From: Pontiellaceae bacterium
Lineage (GTDB): Bacteria > Verrucomicrobiota > Kiritimatiellia > Kiritimatiellales > Tichowtungiaceae
Assembly: GCA_025457785.1 (NCBI GenBank)
Contig: JALOTS010000070.1
Span: 1-8,662 of the forward strand
DNA: 8,662 nt
Direction: 5' to 3'
Shown: piece by piece, positions 1 to 7,290 of the stretch
How positions within the stretch are numbered: position 1 is the first letter of the stretch
How the letters are laid out: each line of letters starts with the position of its first letter
Position numbers and translations under genes: made by a program
Notes under the pieces: model-generated
The model's input: only the letters and a program-made list of their open reading frames with translations
Told to the model about the DNA's origin: nothing
Databases searched by the model: none

Positions 1-458
1 ACCCGGCACTCGATCTGCAGATCTTTGAACGAATAATCGGATTGACTGGTCAGTTTGATTTTATGCGAGCAGAAGGAGCGATTCGCATAACCAATCACGG
101 TTTTCCTCTCGCTTCGTTCGAGCGTTCCGTAAACGTTGGTTCTGGAAGAGGTGAACTTCTCGGTAAACTCAACGGTCAGTTTGGAGTCTTTCAGAAAATC
201 CTGATCTTCCTGCCAGAGATCAAGCGTTTTCCGGCTTTCCTCGGTCAGTGCCGACAACGGGCGCTGAACCGGCCCCTCTTTTGTTTTCACTTTTACGCAA
301 TCGGTCTTGGGTGAATACGAGAGAATCGGTCCTTCAATCAATGCGCCGTTGGTCTCCGTCAGCGTCAGCACCGGAGAATAGGCCGCGAAACCGGATCGCA
401 GCGGAGAAAAAACCAAAAACAGAAACACGGTACAGATCAATTGTTTTCGAAGTTTCAT
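1..458 (-). CDS. Secreted SHD1-like domain protein, 5' part only
   Basis: Reading leftward from an ATG at 458, the frame stays open for 152 codons and leaves the window, so the C-terminus is missing. Residues 1-25 form a signal peptide (basic start MKLRK, then hydrophobic LICTVFLFLVF, likely cleavage after GFAA), so the product is exported. Residues about 29-85 resemble the SLA1-homology-1-like (SHD1) module common in secreted planctomycete and verrucomicrobial proteins: a TxTxTNG start, an ILSYSPKTDCVKVKTKEG strand pair, RPLSALTEES, then a helix ending LDLW. The rest (90-152) is beta-rich and unrecognised. There is no clear Shine-Dalgarno before the ATG. It is transcribed divergently from the transglutaminase-like gene, with 148 bp between the starts. 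The SHD1 match is by eye; the module has no known catalytic role, so function is unknown. Confidence 0.8.
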   Translation of the reverse strand, partial: MKLRKQLICTVFLFLVFSPLRSGFAAYSPVLTLTETNGALIEGPILSYSPKTDCVKVKTKEGPVQRPLSALTEESRKTLDLWQEDQDFLKDSKLTVEFTEKFTSSRTNVYGTLERSERKTVIGYANRSFCSHKIKLTSQSDYSFKDLQIECR

Positions 459-606
459 AATCGGTTTCAAAGAGAATATTCCAGACCGCAGTATGCTGCC
501 TAAAAAAACCGCCGAACAAAAGCGAAAATTCTTGCTGAATTCAACCGGATGCGATTTGATTCCGGAAAGTCGGAAGGAGACCGCCGTCCGGCGGAAAACA
601 ATAGAA
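459..606. promoter_or_regulatory. Divergent intergenic region
   Basis: These 148 bp separate the start of the leftward SHD1-like gene from the proposed start of the rightward transglutaminase-like gene, so promoters for both should lie here. Rightward, TTGCTG at 533-538 followed after 17 bp by TTTGAT at 556-561 is a weak candidate (3/6 and 4/6 matches to the sigma-70 boxes). A small hairpin, CCGCC/GGCGG, sits near 581-594. The region is open in the frame of the rightward gene back to an ATG at 493, but that translation is low-complexity and basic, unlike a protein N-terminus. Confidence 0.35.
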
Positions 607-2373
607 ATGAAAACTGAACTGTTCCGGAAAATGCTGCTGATGAAATCTGTTCTCGCCGCAGCACTGGTCTGGGGCGCTGCCTGTGCCGCTCAGGAGGCAC
701 CCCCTTTGGACGAAGACGAAAACGAGGACTCCGAACTCTTCGTGCCCCGTCTTCCGGTTACCCTTTCAAAAAAACTTTTCAAGGAACCCTCGCCGGAGAC
801 TCCCCTTTCGGACGCGCTGAATGCGCGGCTGACCGGTTTGTCCGAAAACGGGATCGGAGATGCCGAGTCCGTTCGAACGGTGCTGATTGAAAGCCTGATC
901 GAAGGCAAGGCCTGGCACGGGGAACAGGCTCTTCGAAAAGCCTTGCTGAAAAGAACAGCCCGGACGGACTGGACCGAACCGGCGGCTTTAAATGCACTCC
1001 TTTTTGCCGCCGGATGCACCGAACTCCTTGAACTGTTCCGTCACGCCCGCATCTCGTCCGATGGCTGGAAATGGCTCTTTTCCGCCAAAGAGCGCATTGA
1101 TCTGATCGCGACAACCGTGACCGATCAAGACGAGGGTGCCGGAATCGCCCGGGTTATCGAAAGCCTGTATAACCACGACCCGGAAGATCGGGACCGCTTT
1201 TTCAATCTGATTCTGGCCATGGCCGTCGTATGGGACACGCCCCGGGTTGCTATGCACCATCAAATCGGGAAAGGCTGGGTTCCGCCGGACAAAGATATCT
1301 GTCTGTATTATGACTATTTCAAAAAGCTGTTCTGCTCCGACAAAACGCTCGTTCCTTACGGCGAACTGTCAGTGGATTCGCTCGTGTTTGTTATCGACAT
1401 CCCGGCGCCGGTCAGTGAACTCGAATGGGCACTGGAAAATGTGACCGGAACGCGCCTTGCCTGGGGCGACCATTATGAGGACATTATCTATGACCATGTA
1501 CGCATTATGCTTGATCAGATGACCTGGCCGCACAAAGAGTACACCTTGCAGGAAATTCAGGAATGCCACGGCATTTGCGTAGATCAGGCCTATTACACGG
1601 TTCTTACAGCCCGTGCGCACGGAATTCCCTCTCTTTATTTCCGGGGAACCGGGAAAGATGCCGGACATGCCTGGTTCGGCTTCATGCAGAAAAAAGACAA
1701 ATGGAATCTGGATGTCGCACGCTATTCTGATCAGAGATACGCCACCGGATTTGCCATTCATCCGCAAACCGACAAAAAACTGACGGATCACGAGCTGGAA
1801 TATGTCTGTTCACAAGCCCTTAATCCGGAACAGGCGCATCACATCCGGGCATTGGCCAATCTGGCCAGGCTTCTCTATGAAGAAGACTGCGGACAGGGCG
1901 CTCAGCTTGCCGCGCAGAATACAAGACAGCTCAACCCTCTTTATGAAGCCGCCTGGAAAACCGAATGCGATGTGCTGGTGGATACAGAACAACTCGAAAA
2001 AGCGATTGCTCTGCTGAAGGAGCAGGCAGCGGTTTTTAAAAAATATCCCGATCTTTCGGCGGAGGCCCGGAAACGTCAGGCGGATCTTCTGGTTCGGACA
2101 GGAAACGCGGCGGAAGCCAATAAAATACTCGGAATGGAAGCCTCCTCCGTCTTTACCAAACGGGATGATCTTCAGCAGGATCTGATTCTGTCTCAGGCCA
2201 ATCATCTGCTGGAACAGGGCAAAGCCCGCAAAGGAATGGAACTGATCGAACGCGCTCTGCTGGAACAGCGGAAAAACGGACTGAAAATTTACTCGTTGAT
2301 TGTCGAATACAAACGCTTCGCAAAAAAAGCCGGACTTAAAGAGGATGCCGAAGAATTTCTGAATACCCACTGA
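607..2373 (+). CDS. Secreted transglutaminase-like protein with helical repeat tail
   Basis: The product is 588 aa from the ATG at 607. That start is chosen because it opens a signal peptide (MKTELFRKMLLMK, then SVLAAALVW, likely cleavage after ACAA near residue 27). ATGs at 631 and 640 would also give signal peptides, and an ATG at 493 would bury it. An acidic patch (DEDENEDSE, about 35-43) follows, then a mostly helical region. A transglutaminase-like cysteine-protease fold covers about 307-372 with all three catalytic residues visible: Cys324 in GICVDQAYY, His354 in DAGHAWFG and Asp369 in WNLDVARY. Such domains in secreted bacterial proteins usually act as proteases, amidases or crosslinkers; the substrate cannot be inferred. 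Residues about 407-582 are helical, with TPR-like pairs (for example LYEEDCGQGAQLAAQNTRQL and NHLLEQGKARKGMELIERAL). It is the first gene of a likely operon; the next begins 33 bp downstream. Confidence 0.85.
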   Translation: MKTELFRKMLLMKSVLAAALVWGAACAAQEAPPLDEDENEDSELFVPRLPVTLSKKLFKEPSPETPLSDALNARLTGLSENGIGDAESVRTVLIESLIEGKAWHGEQALRKALLKRTARTDWTEPAALNALLFAAGCTELLELFRHARISSDGWKWLFSAKERIDLIATTVTDQDEGAGIARVIESLYNHDPEDRDRFFNLILAMAVVWDTPRVAMHHQIGKGWVPPDKDICLYYDYFKKLFCSDKTLVPYGELSVDSLVFVIDIPAPVSELEWALENVTGTRLAWGDHYEDIIYDHVRIMLDQMTWPHKEYTLQEIQECHGICVDQAYYTVLTARAHGIPSLYFRGTGKDAGHAWFGFMQKKDKWNLDVARYSDQRYATGFAIHPQTDKKLTDHELEYVCSQALNPEQAHHIRALANLARLLYEEDCGQGAQLAAQNTRQLNPLYEAAWKTECDVLVDTEQLEKAIALLKEQAAVFKKYPDLSAEARKRQADLLVRTGNAAEANKILGMEASSVFTKRDDLQQDLILSQANHLLEQGKARKGMELIERALLEQRKNGLKIYSLIVEYKRFAKKAGLKEDAEEFLNTH

Positions 2374-2406
2374 TTCCACCCCCCGCCGCGCACGGAAACC
2401 CGCCCG

Positions 2407-3153
2407 ATGTTCCACCTCAAATCATTCCCCGATACTGCAACGCTGATCTCCCGCCTGCTGGCTCTTTTTACTCAACTGTTTCCAACGCTTGGAAAAAATG
2501 ACGGCATCATGCTCTCCGGCGGAAAAAGCCCGCTGGAAATCTATCGCCGCGCCGCCGAAACAGGCCTTTCAACAACGGGAACGCTGTTTCTCAGCGACGA
2601 ACGCTGCGTTCCCGTCACCGACCCGCAAAGCAACTACGGAACAATCTCTCCGTTTTTTTGTAACACAGGACAGGCAGGATACCTGTCCCGCTTTATGAAA
2701 GTAAACACCGGCCTGCCGATTGAAGCCGCCGCGCAGGCGTTTCACAACGACCTGAGCAAACTGGAGCGAATCCCCCTTGGACTGCTCGGTCTCGGCACGG
2801 ACGGCCATACCGCCTCCCTGTTTAATCTGCAAGACGCCGCGCTGCGCGACGAACGCCTCGCCATTCCGGTGATGGTTAACCAACGTGGATCAAGTGTCCC
2901 GCCTGCTCATCCAAACGAGCGCGACGCCCGTTCCACTTTCATAAACCAGCGCATCAGCGTAACACCCGCCCTGCTCCTCCGGATCGAAAAAATCCTGATT
3001 CTCGCCGCCGGCGCGGACAAAAAAGAAATCATCCGGACCCTGCTCGGAAAACCCGGAACCATCCCGGCGGGCCTTGCACTGGCCGACCATCCAGACGTTG
3101 AAATCTGGACAGATCAAACCCTCCAGAACAGCGGAACCGCAACCGGCATCTGA
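2407..3153 (+). CDS. pgl: 6-phosphogluconolactonase
   Basis: The 248-residue cytosolic protein has the usual length of the Pgl/DevB family, which hydrolyses 6-phosphoglucono-delta-lactone to 6-phosphogluconate in the oxidative pentose phosphate pathway. Family signatures appear in order: LSGGKSP (36-42, phosphate-binding loop), SDERCVP (63-69), SNY (75-77), LGLGTDGHTASLF (127-139, holding the catalytic-type His134), RIS (182-184), GADKKEIIR (202-210) and HPDVEIWTD (228-236). The stretch 158-180 before RIS is longer and more polar than I expect for the family, so it may be a loop insertion. There is no convincing Shine-Dalgarno before the ATG. The short gap suggests co-transcription with the transglutaminase-like gene upstream. 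No glucose-6-phosphate dehydrogenase or 6-phosphogluconate dehydrogenase gene is in the window. The paralogous glucosamine-6-phosphate deaminase is less likely given the motif pattern. Confidence 0.93.
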   Translation: MFHLKSFPDTATLISRLLALFTQLFPTLGKNDGIMLSGGKSPLEIYRRAAETGLSTTGTLFLSDERCVPVTDPQSNYGTISPFFCNTGQAGYLSRFMKVNTGLPIEAAAQAFHNDLSKLERIPLGLLGLGTDGHTASLFNLQDAALRDERLAIPVMVNQRGSSVPPAHPNERDARSTFINQRISVTPALLLRIEKILILAAGADKKEIIRTLLGKPGTIPAGLALADHPDVEIWTDQTLQNSGTATGI

Positions 3154-3162
3154 TTCTTTCAA

Positions 3163-3221
3163 TTTGGCTGCGGCTGTGAAGCGCCGGATCCTTCGCCTCC
3201 GCAAGGAAAAGATTCTTTTCC
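3163..3221 (+). repeat. Short dispersed repeat copy and hairpins between pgl and LOG gene
   Basis: In the 110-bp gap, TTTGGCTGCGG at 3163-3173 is identical to 7585-7595 and differs by one base from 7515-7525. It opens an imperfect hairpin (TGCGG/CCGCA with inner GAAG/CTTC, to about 3203). A perfect 7-bp hairpin follows, GGAAAAG-att-CTTTTCC (3205-3221). No U-tract follows either hairpin, so they are weak as intrinsic terminators. They could modulate readthrough or stabilise mRNA ends. Confidence 0.4.
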
Positions 3222-3251
3222 ATTCACGCCGGTTCGCGTACATTTGCAGAC

Positions 3252-3257
3252 AGGAGA
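3252..3257 (+). promoter_or_regulatory. Shine-Dalgarno of the LOG-family gene
   Basis: AGGAGA lies 6 nt before the ATG at 3264. It is one of the few clear ribosome binding sites in the window and supports that start. Confidence 0.75.
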
Positions 3258-3263
3258 TTAAAA

Positions 3264-3992
3264 ATGAAAAACCCGCCAAAAGCTTACGAAAACATCCCGT
3301 TTTTAAACAGTGCAGCCGCCCGTCCGGTCCGGCTTCAGCTCGAATATCTTCATCCGCAAGAGATGATGGAACAGGAAAATATCAAATCAACCATTGTCCT
3401 GTTTGGCAGTGCGCGGATTCCGTCGCCGGAAAATGCGGGCGAATGCAGAAACCCGAAACTGGCCGGGATGTCTCCGTTTTATGAAGAAGCCCGGAAACTG
3501 GCACGGCTGATCAGCACCGCATCTCAAACCCGTCACGGATGTGAATATGTCGTCATCACCGGCGGCGGCGGCGGAATCATGGAAGCAGGCAACCGCGGCG
3601 CACATGATGCCGGATGCAAATCCATCTCACTGAACATCACCCTGCCGCACGAGCAGCTTCCCAATCCCTATGTCACCGAATCGCTCTGCTTCCAGTTCCA
3701 CTATTTCAGCATGCGAAAAATGCACTTTATGCTGCGCGCCAAAGCGTTTTGTATTTTCCCCGGCGGATTCGGAACCTTCGACGAACTTTTCGAAGCCCTC
3801 ACACTCATCCAAACCGGAAAAATCAAACCGATGCCGGTAATCCTCTTCGGTTCCGAACATTGGAAACGGCTGATCGACTGGAACTATCTGGCGGAATGCG
3901 GGCTGGTCTGTCCGTCCGATCTCAACCTGATCACCTTCTGCGACACCGCCGAAACCGCCTGGCGGGCCATCACCGCTTTTTATGCCGGATAG
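3264..3992 (+). CDS. LOG-family protein (TIGR00730 type)
   Basis: The 242-aa cytosolic Rossmann-like protein belongs to the LOG / lysine-decarboxylase-like family. Characterised members hydrolyse nucleoside 5'-monophosphates, either releasing cytokinin bases or (PpnN type) cleaving purine nucleotides. Visible signatures are FGSAR (47-51), the phosphate-binding GGGGGIMEAGNRGAHDAG (100-117), an EQLPNPYVT stretch (130-138), SMRKMHF (149-155, with the conserved Arg150) and PGGFGTFDE (166-174, with the catalytic Glu174). The long N-terminal lead and SMRKMHF form fit the larger LOG subgroup rather than the short plant-like one. It follows pgl by 110 bp, with its own good Shine-Dalgarno and hairpins between, so it may be partly independently expressed. 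Its 3' end overlaps the convergent acyltransferase gene by 13 bp. The exact substrate cannot be read from sequence. Confidence 0.9.
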   Translation: MKNPPKAYENIPFLNSAAARPVRLQLEYLHPQEMMEQENIKSTIVLFGSARIPSPENAGECRNPKLAGMSPFYEEARKLARLISTASQTRHGCEYVVITGGGGGIMEAGNRGAHDAGCKSISLNITLPHEQLPNPYVTESLCFQFHYFSMRKMHFMLRAKAFCIFPGGFGTFDELFEALTLIQTGKIKPMPVILFGSEHWKRLIDWNYLAECGLVCPSDLNLITFCDTAETAWRAITAFYAG

Positions 3993-4921
3993 GCAGGACT
4001 CTGCTTCGCAACCTCTTCGCCTGTTTTTTTTACCGGATCAAGCACCCAGCGTTTGTTGAACCAAAAATATTGCTCCGGATGCGCGCGGATTTCGGCATCA
4101 AAGACCGAAAGAAGCTTTTGCATCATGCGCTGCCAGTCCTCTTTTTTGTCGAGCGCCGGATCGGGAAAAATCGGATCAAACACTTTATATTCATGATGCG
4201 TCCATCCGCGCCGGAGGAGTGTTACAGGATAAATCGGACAGTTTGCCATCTGCGCAAAAAGCGCCGCGCCCGCGCCGAGGTTGGCTTTTCCTCCGAGGAA
4301 ATCGACGGAAAGCGCTTCGGCACCGGATCGTACATCCGGCAGAATGCCTAACACTTCGCCGTCTTTCAGCCGCCGAACGACGTTGCGCAAAACTTTGGAA
4401 TCGTTCAGAACAACCTCCATGCCGGTTACATTCCGAACCTTGTTAAGAAGTTCATCGGTCAGTGGATTTTTCTGCCGCCGGGCAATGGAAAACATCGGAA
4501 TTCCAGCCAGTTTACAGGCCACGCCGCCCAGATCCCAGTTGCCCATATGGGCCGTAGCGAAAATAAACGCGCCGTTTTTCCGGTAAATTTCCCGCATGGC
4601 GGTGATGCCGGTGTAGAGCGGCATGCGCTTAAGCTTTTCCGGCGTCATTTTTCTGAACCGCGCCGCTTCGACGGCATTAAAGCAAATATTCCGAAACGAA
4701 AGCCAGGCTGTCCGGTTGCGTTCTCTCGCACTGAACCGGTCGCCGAACACCTGCTTCAGGCGCGACTCAGCCTTATCCCGCCGGTAACGCAGGACGTAAA
4801 AGAAAAACAGCCCGATTCCTGCGCCAAAAGCCATCGCCGCATATAACGGCAGAATATTTGCAGCCCGGAGCACTCCGCGCAGCAGAATATATTCAACCCT
4901 GTGTTTGATCCGGTGTTTCAT
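3980..4921 (-). CDS. LpxL/HtrB-like lysophospholipid (lipid A) acyltransferase
   Basis: The 313-residue length fits the late lipid A acyltransferases, inner-membrane enzymes that add secondary acyl chains to lipid A from acyl-ACP. A hydrophobic segment lies at about 22-44 (ANILPLYAAMAFGAG, then IGLFFFYVL). The catalytic HX4D motif is HMGNWD (125-130). Further hallmarks are ILPDVRSG (193-200) with SVDFLGGKANLG (205-216), and HPEQYFWFNKRW (281-292), which matches the conserved HPEQ-W-KR end of the family. The family PDQ is PDV here, a modest variation. There is no Shine-Dalgarno; a TATATA lies about 12 nt before the ATG, so a very short leader is possible. It faces the LOG gene tail to tail. 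A KDO2-lipid A role is likely but unproven, since acylation of ornithine or other lipids occurs in the wider family. Confidence 0.9.
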   Translation of the reverse strand: MKHRIKHRVEYILLRGVLRAANILPLYAAMAFGAGIGLFFFYVLRYRRDKAESRLKQVFGDRFSARERNRTAWLSFRNICFNAVEAARFRKMTPEKLKRMPLYTGITAMREIYRKNGAFIFATAHMGNWDLGGVACKLAGIPMFSIARRQKNPLTDELLNKVRNVTGMEVVLNDSKVLRNVVRRLKDGEVLGILPDVRSGAEALSVDFLGGKANLGAGAALFAQMANCPIYPVTLLRRGWTHHEYKVFDPIFPDPALDKKEDWQRMMQKLLSVFDAEIRAHPEQYFWFNKRWVLDPVKKTGEEVAKQSPAYPA

Positions 4922-4989
4922 GAGACAAACTTATATACAAACCTGACGCATTTGTACTCCGAATTTATCTGAATAATACACATTTGTGC

Positions 4990-5009
4990 AAAACGGGCGG
5001 AGAAACCCG
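4990..5009 (-). terminator. Weak candidate intrinsic terminator
   Basis: Read on the minus strand, CGGG, an 8-nt loop and CCCG are followed by TTTT, about 95 nt after the stop of the small gene at 5103-5426 and before the acyltransferase gene. The stem has only 4 bp, so this is tentative. The rest of 4922-5102 holds a GTGCGT-gt-ACGCAC hairpin (5037-5050) without a U-tract, and no gene. Confidence 0.25.
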
Positions 5010-5102
5010 ACAGAATTAGACTTTGGTTGCCTGCCTGTGCGTGTACGCACGCAGACTGAACCTTTATCGTAAGACTCTTTCATTCTCTATGTACCGCTGA
5101 TT

Positions 5103-5426
5103 TTATCGGCGCTTTCGGTCTGACCCTTGCCCCCGGCTTTCCGGTTTGAAAAGAATCGTGAAAACGCCCTGCGCGGTCACTTCGCCGATCAGGGTAAAGA
5201 CATCTTCTTTCGCCGGATGCAGATTATAGTGGTGGCTGCGCACACCCTGAATCAGCGTCGGAACAACCGCCAGCATCAGATGGTCCCCGTCGAAAGATGC
5301 CTTGAAAAGAAACCCCGCCTTTTCTTTGACAATCCGGTCATTATTCAACGCATGGACCCAGTCCGCCGCAACGGACGGCCCGCCTGTCTTTTCATTGAGG
5401 GTCACTTTTCTTATGGCATTCGGCAT
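5103..5426 (-). CDS. Hypothetical 107-aa protein
   Basis: I do not recognise a family. I chose the ATG at 5426 (MPNAIRKVTLNEK) because the more upstream ATG at 5504 would overlap the cytochrome gene by 44 nt and add a low-quality N-terminus. The translation has coding character, with third positions rich in G/C and typical common codons. It looks like one small alpha/beta or beta-rich domain: FKASFDGDHLMLAVVPTLIQ (about 44-63), then HHYNLHPAKEDVFTLIGEV and GVFTILFKPES. There are no signal peptide, membrane segment, Cys pairs or haem motifs, and the tail is basic (RGQGSDRKRR). It starts 34 bp after the cytochrome gene stop on the same strand, so it is likely co-transcribed and could be an accessory to it. 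No Shine-Dalgarno is visible. Confidence 0.55.
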   Translation of the reverse strand: MPNAIRKVTLNEKTGGPSVAADWVHALNNDRIVKEKAGFLFKASFDGDHLMLAVVPTLIQGVRSHHYNLHPAKEDVFTLIGEVTAQGVFTILFKPESRGQGSDRKRR

Positions 5427-5460
5427 GTTCGTAACATAGCGAAAAAATACCGTTCTGTAA

Positions 5461-7275
5461 TTACAGAGAAAGCAGATAAAGTTCCAGGTCACGAACCTGT
5501 TCATCCGTCAGCTTTCCGGTTTCGGCCAATGTTCCGGCATGGTCATGCGTTTTGAGCACGTCCCGCATGGTCGCGGCGCGTCCGTCGTGCAGATACGGCG
5601 CGGTTCGCCAGCTTTCAATGAGCGTCGGAGTATCGACCGGTTTGCCGATATCCTGTCCCTTGGTGGTGCCGACTTCATATAATTGCAGGTCGGTAAACAG
5701 CGGAGCCGGATGGCAGGAAATGCATCCTGCCTGTTCGAACAGTTTTTCCCCGCGTTGCGCCGCTTCGTTCAGTTTTCCGTTGACCAGATACGGACTGGGA
5801 ACAGGTTTAAGGTTTTTGAGATAGGCATCAATGGCCAGCATGTCTTTTTCCGGGCGAACGGCGAACTGAATGAATTTCATGCCGGTACGAACCGCCGTTG
5901 ATGCATCCGCCCGAACGCCGAGCGACATAACGCGCGGCGTCTGATGGGCCAACAGCATGGATCGCGCATTTTTCGGGTTGCCCATGCCGTCGTTGAGCAA
6001 ATCCCAGTTGAGCCCGTCGGTCCGGGCATCCGGATGGCAGGTGGCGCAACTGAGCCAGTTCTGGAAGCAGAGCCCGGCATCGTTAAAATTGATTTCACCC
6101 TGCCGTTCCTGAGTGATGGCCATGCCGGGATTGAGCTCCAAGCTTTTTACAACGCGCCCGAATTCAAGGTCAACACAGTCAATAGTGTCAGAAAAATAAT
6201 CGGCCACATAAGCGGTGCCGCCTTTAACCGCGACAGCCCGCGGCCCGTTCCCGTTGAGTTTGATGCGCCTGCGGATTCCGGAGAGAAACGAGAGGTTGTT
6301 ATGCGCGTTGAGATGGGCGGCGGCTCCGGACGCAGCGGATTCTTTTTCAATTTTTTCCGTCATGGCCGCCAGATCAATCAAGCTGATTTCATGATTCCCG
6401 GCCGAGCTGACAATGAGCATTTTGGCATCATCGGAAAACGCGATCGCCCACGGATTGGCGAACCCCTGATCGACATCGTCGAGCAGAACGGTGTATTGCA
6501 GTGAGAGATCGGATACCCGGATCACACTGAGTGCATCGGTATTGATCCAGCCGCGTTCGAGCTGCGTGGTCGGCACCAGATAGCGGGACATCAGATGCGT
6601 GGCGTAAACATACCTGCCGTCCGGGGAAACCTTGAGACCGCGTATGCCCTGAGAACCGTTCACCAGCAGAATGGTTTTAACGGTTCGATCCGCAGTGCTG
6701 ATGGCGGAAATTTTGGAGGCAACATAATCGACATCGGCAGGCCCGTCGGGAAGATGGTTGGCCGCAAACAGCGTTTTGCCGTCGGGCGTGATGTCGGCGG
6801 CGATCGGCTCGCGCAGAACCGGAACCCGCGCAACGGTTTTTCCAGTGGTCAGATCGACGAACGAAACATCGTTGTTGAAGCGGTTGCAGACATACAGCAT
6901 TTTCCCATCCGGTGACAGCACCGGCGACATGGGCGTATGGCCGGTTTGAATTTTCTTATCGATTGTTCCGGAGATCGGATCGGCAACAAAAACGGAGCCG
7001 TTCGCCCCGCCGCCGGTTACATAGAGCTTGCCGAAAGAATCCTGTGTCAGACCGCTCAAGAGGTCGGGGAACGAAATCGTTTTTGTAATCGTACCGGAAT
7101 CCGCATCAACGCAGAGAACGGACTGCCCGGTCGCCGCTGTGATCAATGCGATTTTACCCTCTGGAGAGAAATCGATGTCGCACGGCGAAAGATACGACTG
7201 CGCCCCCGCACGGCCAACGCCGAACAGCAATACGGCTATGAGCGAGAAAAACCTAACCCGGCAGCGCCGGAACAA
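5461..7275 (-). CDS. Secreted YVTN beta-propeller / di-haem MauG-CcpA-type cytochrome c fusion
   Basis: The product is 604 aa when started at the TTG at 7275, which gives a textbook signal peptide (MFRRCRVRFF, then SLIAVLLFGVG, cleavage near RAGA|QS). A GAGGA motif lies 10 nt upstream. The frame is open back to an ATG at 7836, but those 187 codons are repeat DNA. Residues about 26-380 are beta-propeller blades of YVTN type (DIDFSPEGKIALI, PVLSPDGKMLYVCNR, ITPDGKTLFAAN, LKVSPDGRYVYATH, AIAFSDDAKMLIVSS, AVAVKGGTAYVADYF). The C-terminal part has two c-type haem sites, CATCH (410-414) and CISCH (518-522), and the family motif APYLHDGRAATMRDVL (559-574), whose Met570 is a likely distal ligand. Such fusions are periplasmic; relatives are peroxidases or MauG-like oxidases, but substrate and activity are unknown. 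A small unknown gene follows closely. Haem-attachment machinery is not in the window. Confidence 0.88.
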   Translation of the reverse strand: MFRRCRVRFFSLIAVLLFGVGRAGAQSYLSPCDIDFSPEGKIALITAATGQSVLCVDADSGTITKTISFPDLLSGLTQDSFGKLYVTGGGANGSVFVADPISGTIDKKIQTGHTPMSPVLSPDGKMLYVCNRFNNDVSFVDLTTGKTVARVPVLREPIAADITPDGKTLFAANHLPDGPADVDYVASKISAISTADRTVKTILLVNGSQGIRGLKVSPDGRYVYATHLMSRYLVPTTQLERGWINTDALSVIRVSDLSLQYTVLLDDVDQGFANPWAIAFSDDAKMLIVSSAGNHEISLIDLAAMTEKIEKESAASGAAAHLNAHNNLSFLSGIRRRIKLNGNGPRAVAVKGGTAYVADYFSDTIDCVDLEFGRVVKSLELNPGMAITQERQGEINFNDAGLCFQNWLSCATCHPDARTDGLNWDLLNDGMGNPKNARSMLLAHQTPRVMSLGVRADASTAVRTGMKFIQFAVRPEKDMLAIDAYLKNLKPVPSPYLVNGKLNEAAQRGEKLFEQAGCISCHPAPLFTDLQLYEVGTTKGQDIGKPVDTPTLIESWRTAPYLHDGRAATMRDVLKTHDHAGTLAETGKLTDEQVRDLELYLLSL

Positions 7276-7280
7276 AAAAA

Positions 7281-7290
7281 GAATTTCCTC
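7281..7290 (-). promoter_or_regulatory. Repeat-derived ribosome binding site for a TTG start
   Basis: On the minus strand GAGGAAATTC precedes TTTTT and then the TTG at 7275. The GAGGAA is the end of the outer repeat arm (7285-7303), so the repeat appears to supply the Shine-Dalgarno for the cytochrome gene. The spacing of 9-10 nt is acceptable. Confidence 0.45.

Noticed and set aside
493..606. Upstream extension of the transglutaminase-like gene
   Set aside because: It would put 38 polar residues before a clear signal peptide.
3614..4351. 245-aa plus-strand frame
   Set aside because: It is a shadow spanning the LOG and acyltransferase genes, with low-complexity basic content.
4949..4987. 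Two CATTTGT copies, 32 bp apart, upstream of the acyltransferase gene, as an operator
   Set aside because: Seven bases is too short to separate from chance, and no regulator gene is nearby.
5037..5050. GTGCGT-gt-ACGCAC hairpin as a terminator
   Set aside because: No U-tract follows on either strand and the loop is too tight.
5127..5555. 142-aa plus-strand frame
   Set aside because: It lies opposite the small hypothetical gene and the cytochrome 3' end; its translation has no domain-like features.
5944..6504. 186-aa plus-strand frame
   Set aside because: It is antisense to the haem/propeller coding region, a shadow of a well-supported gene.
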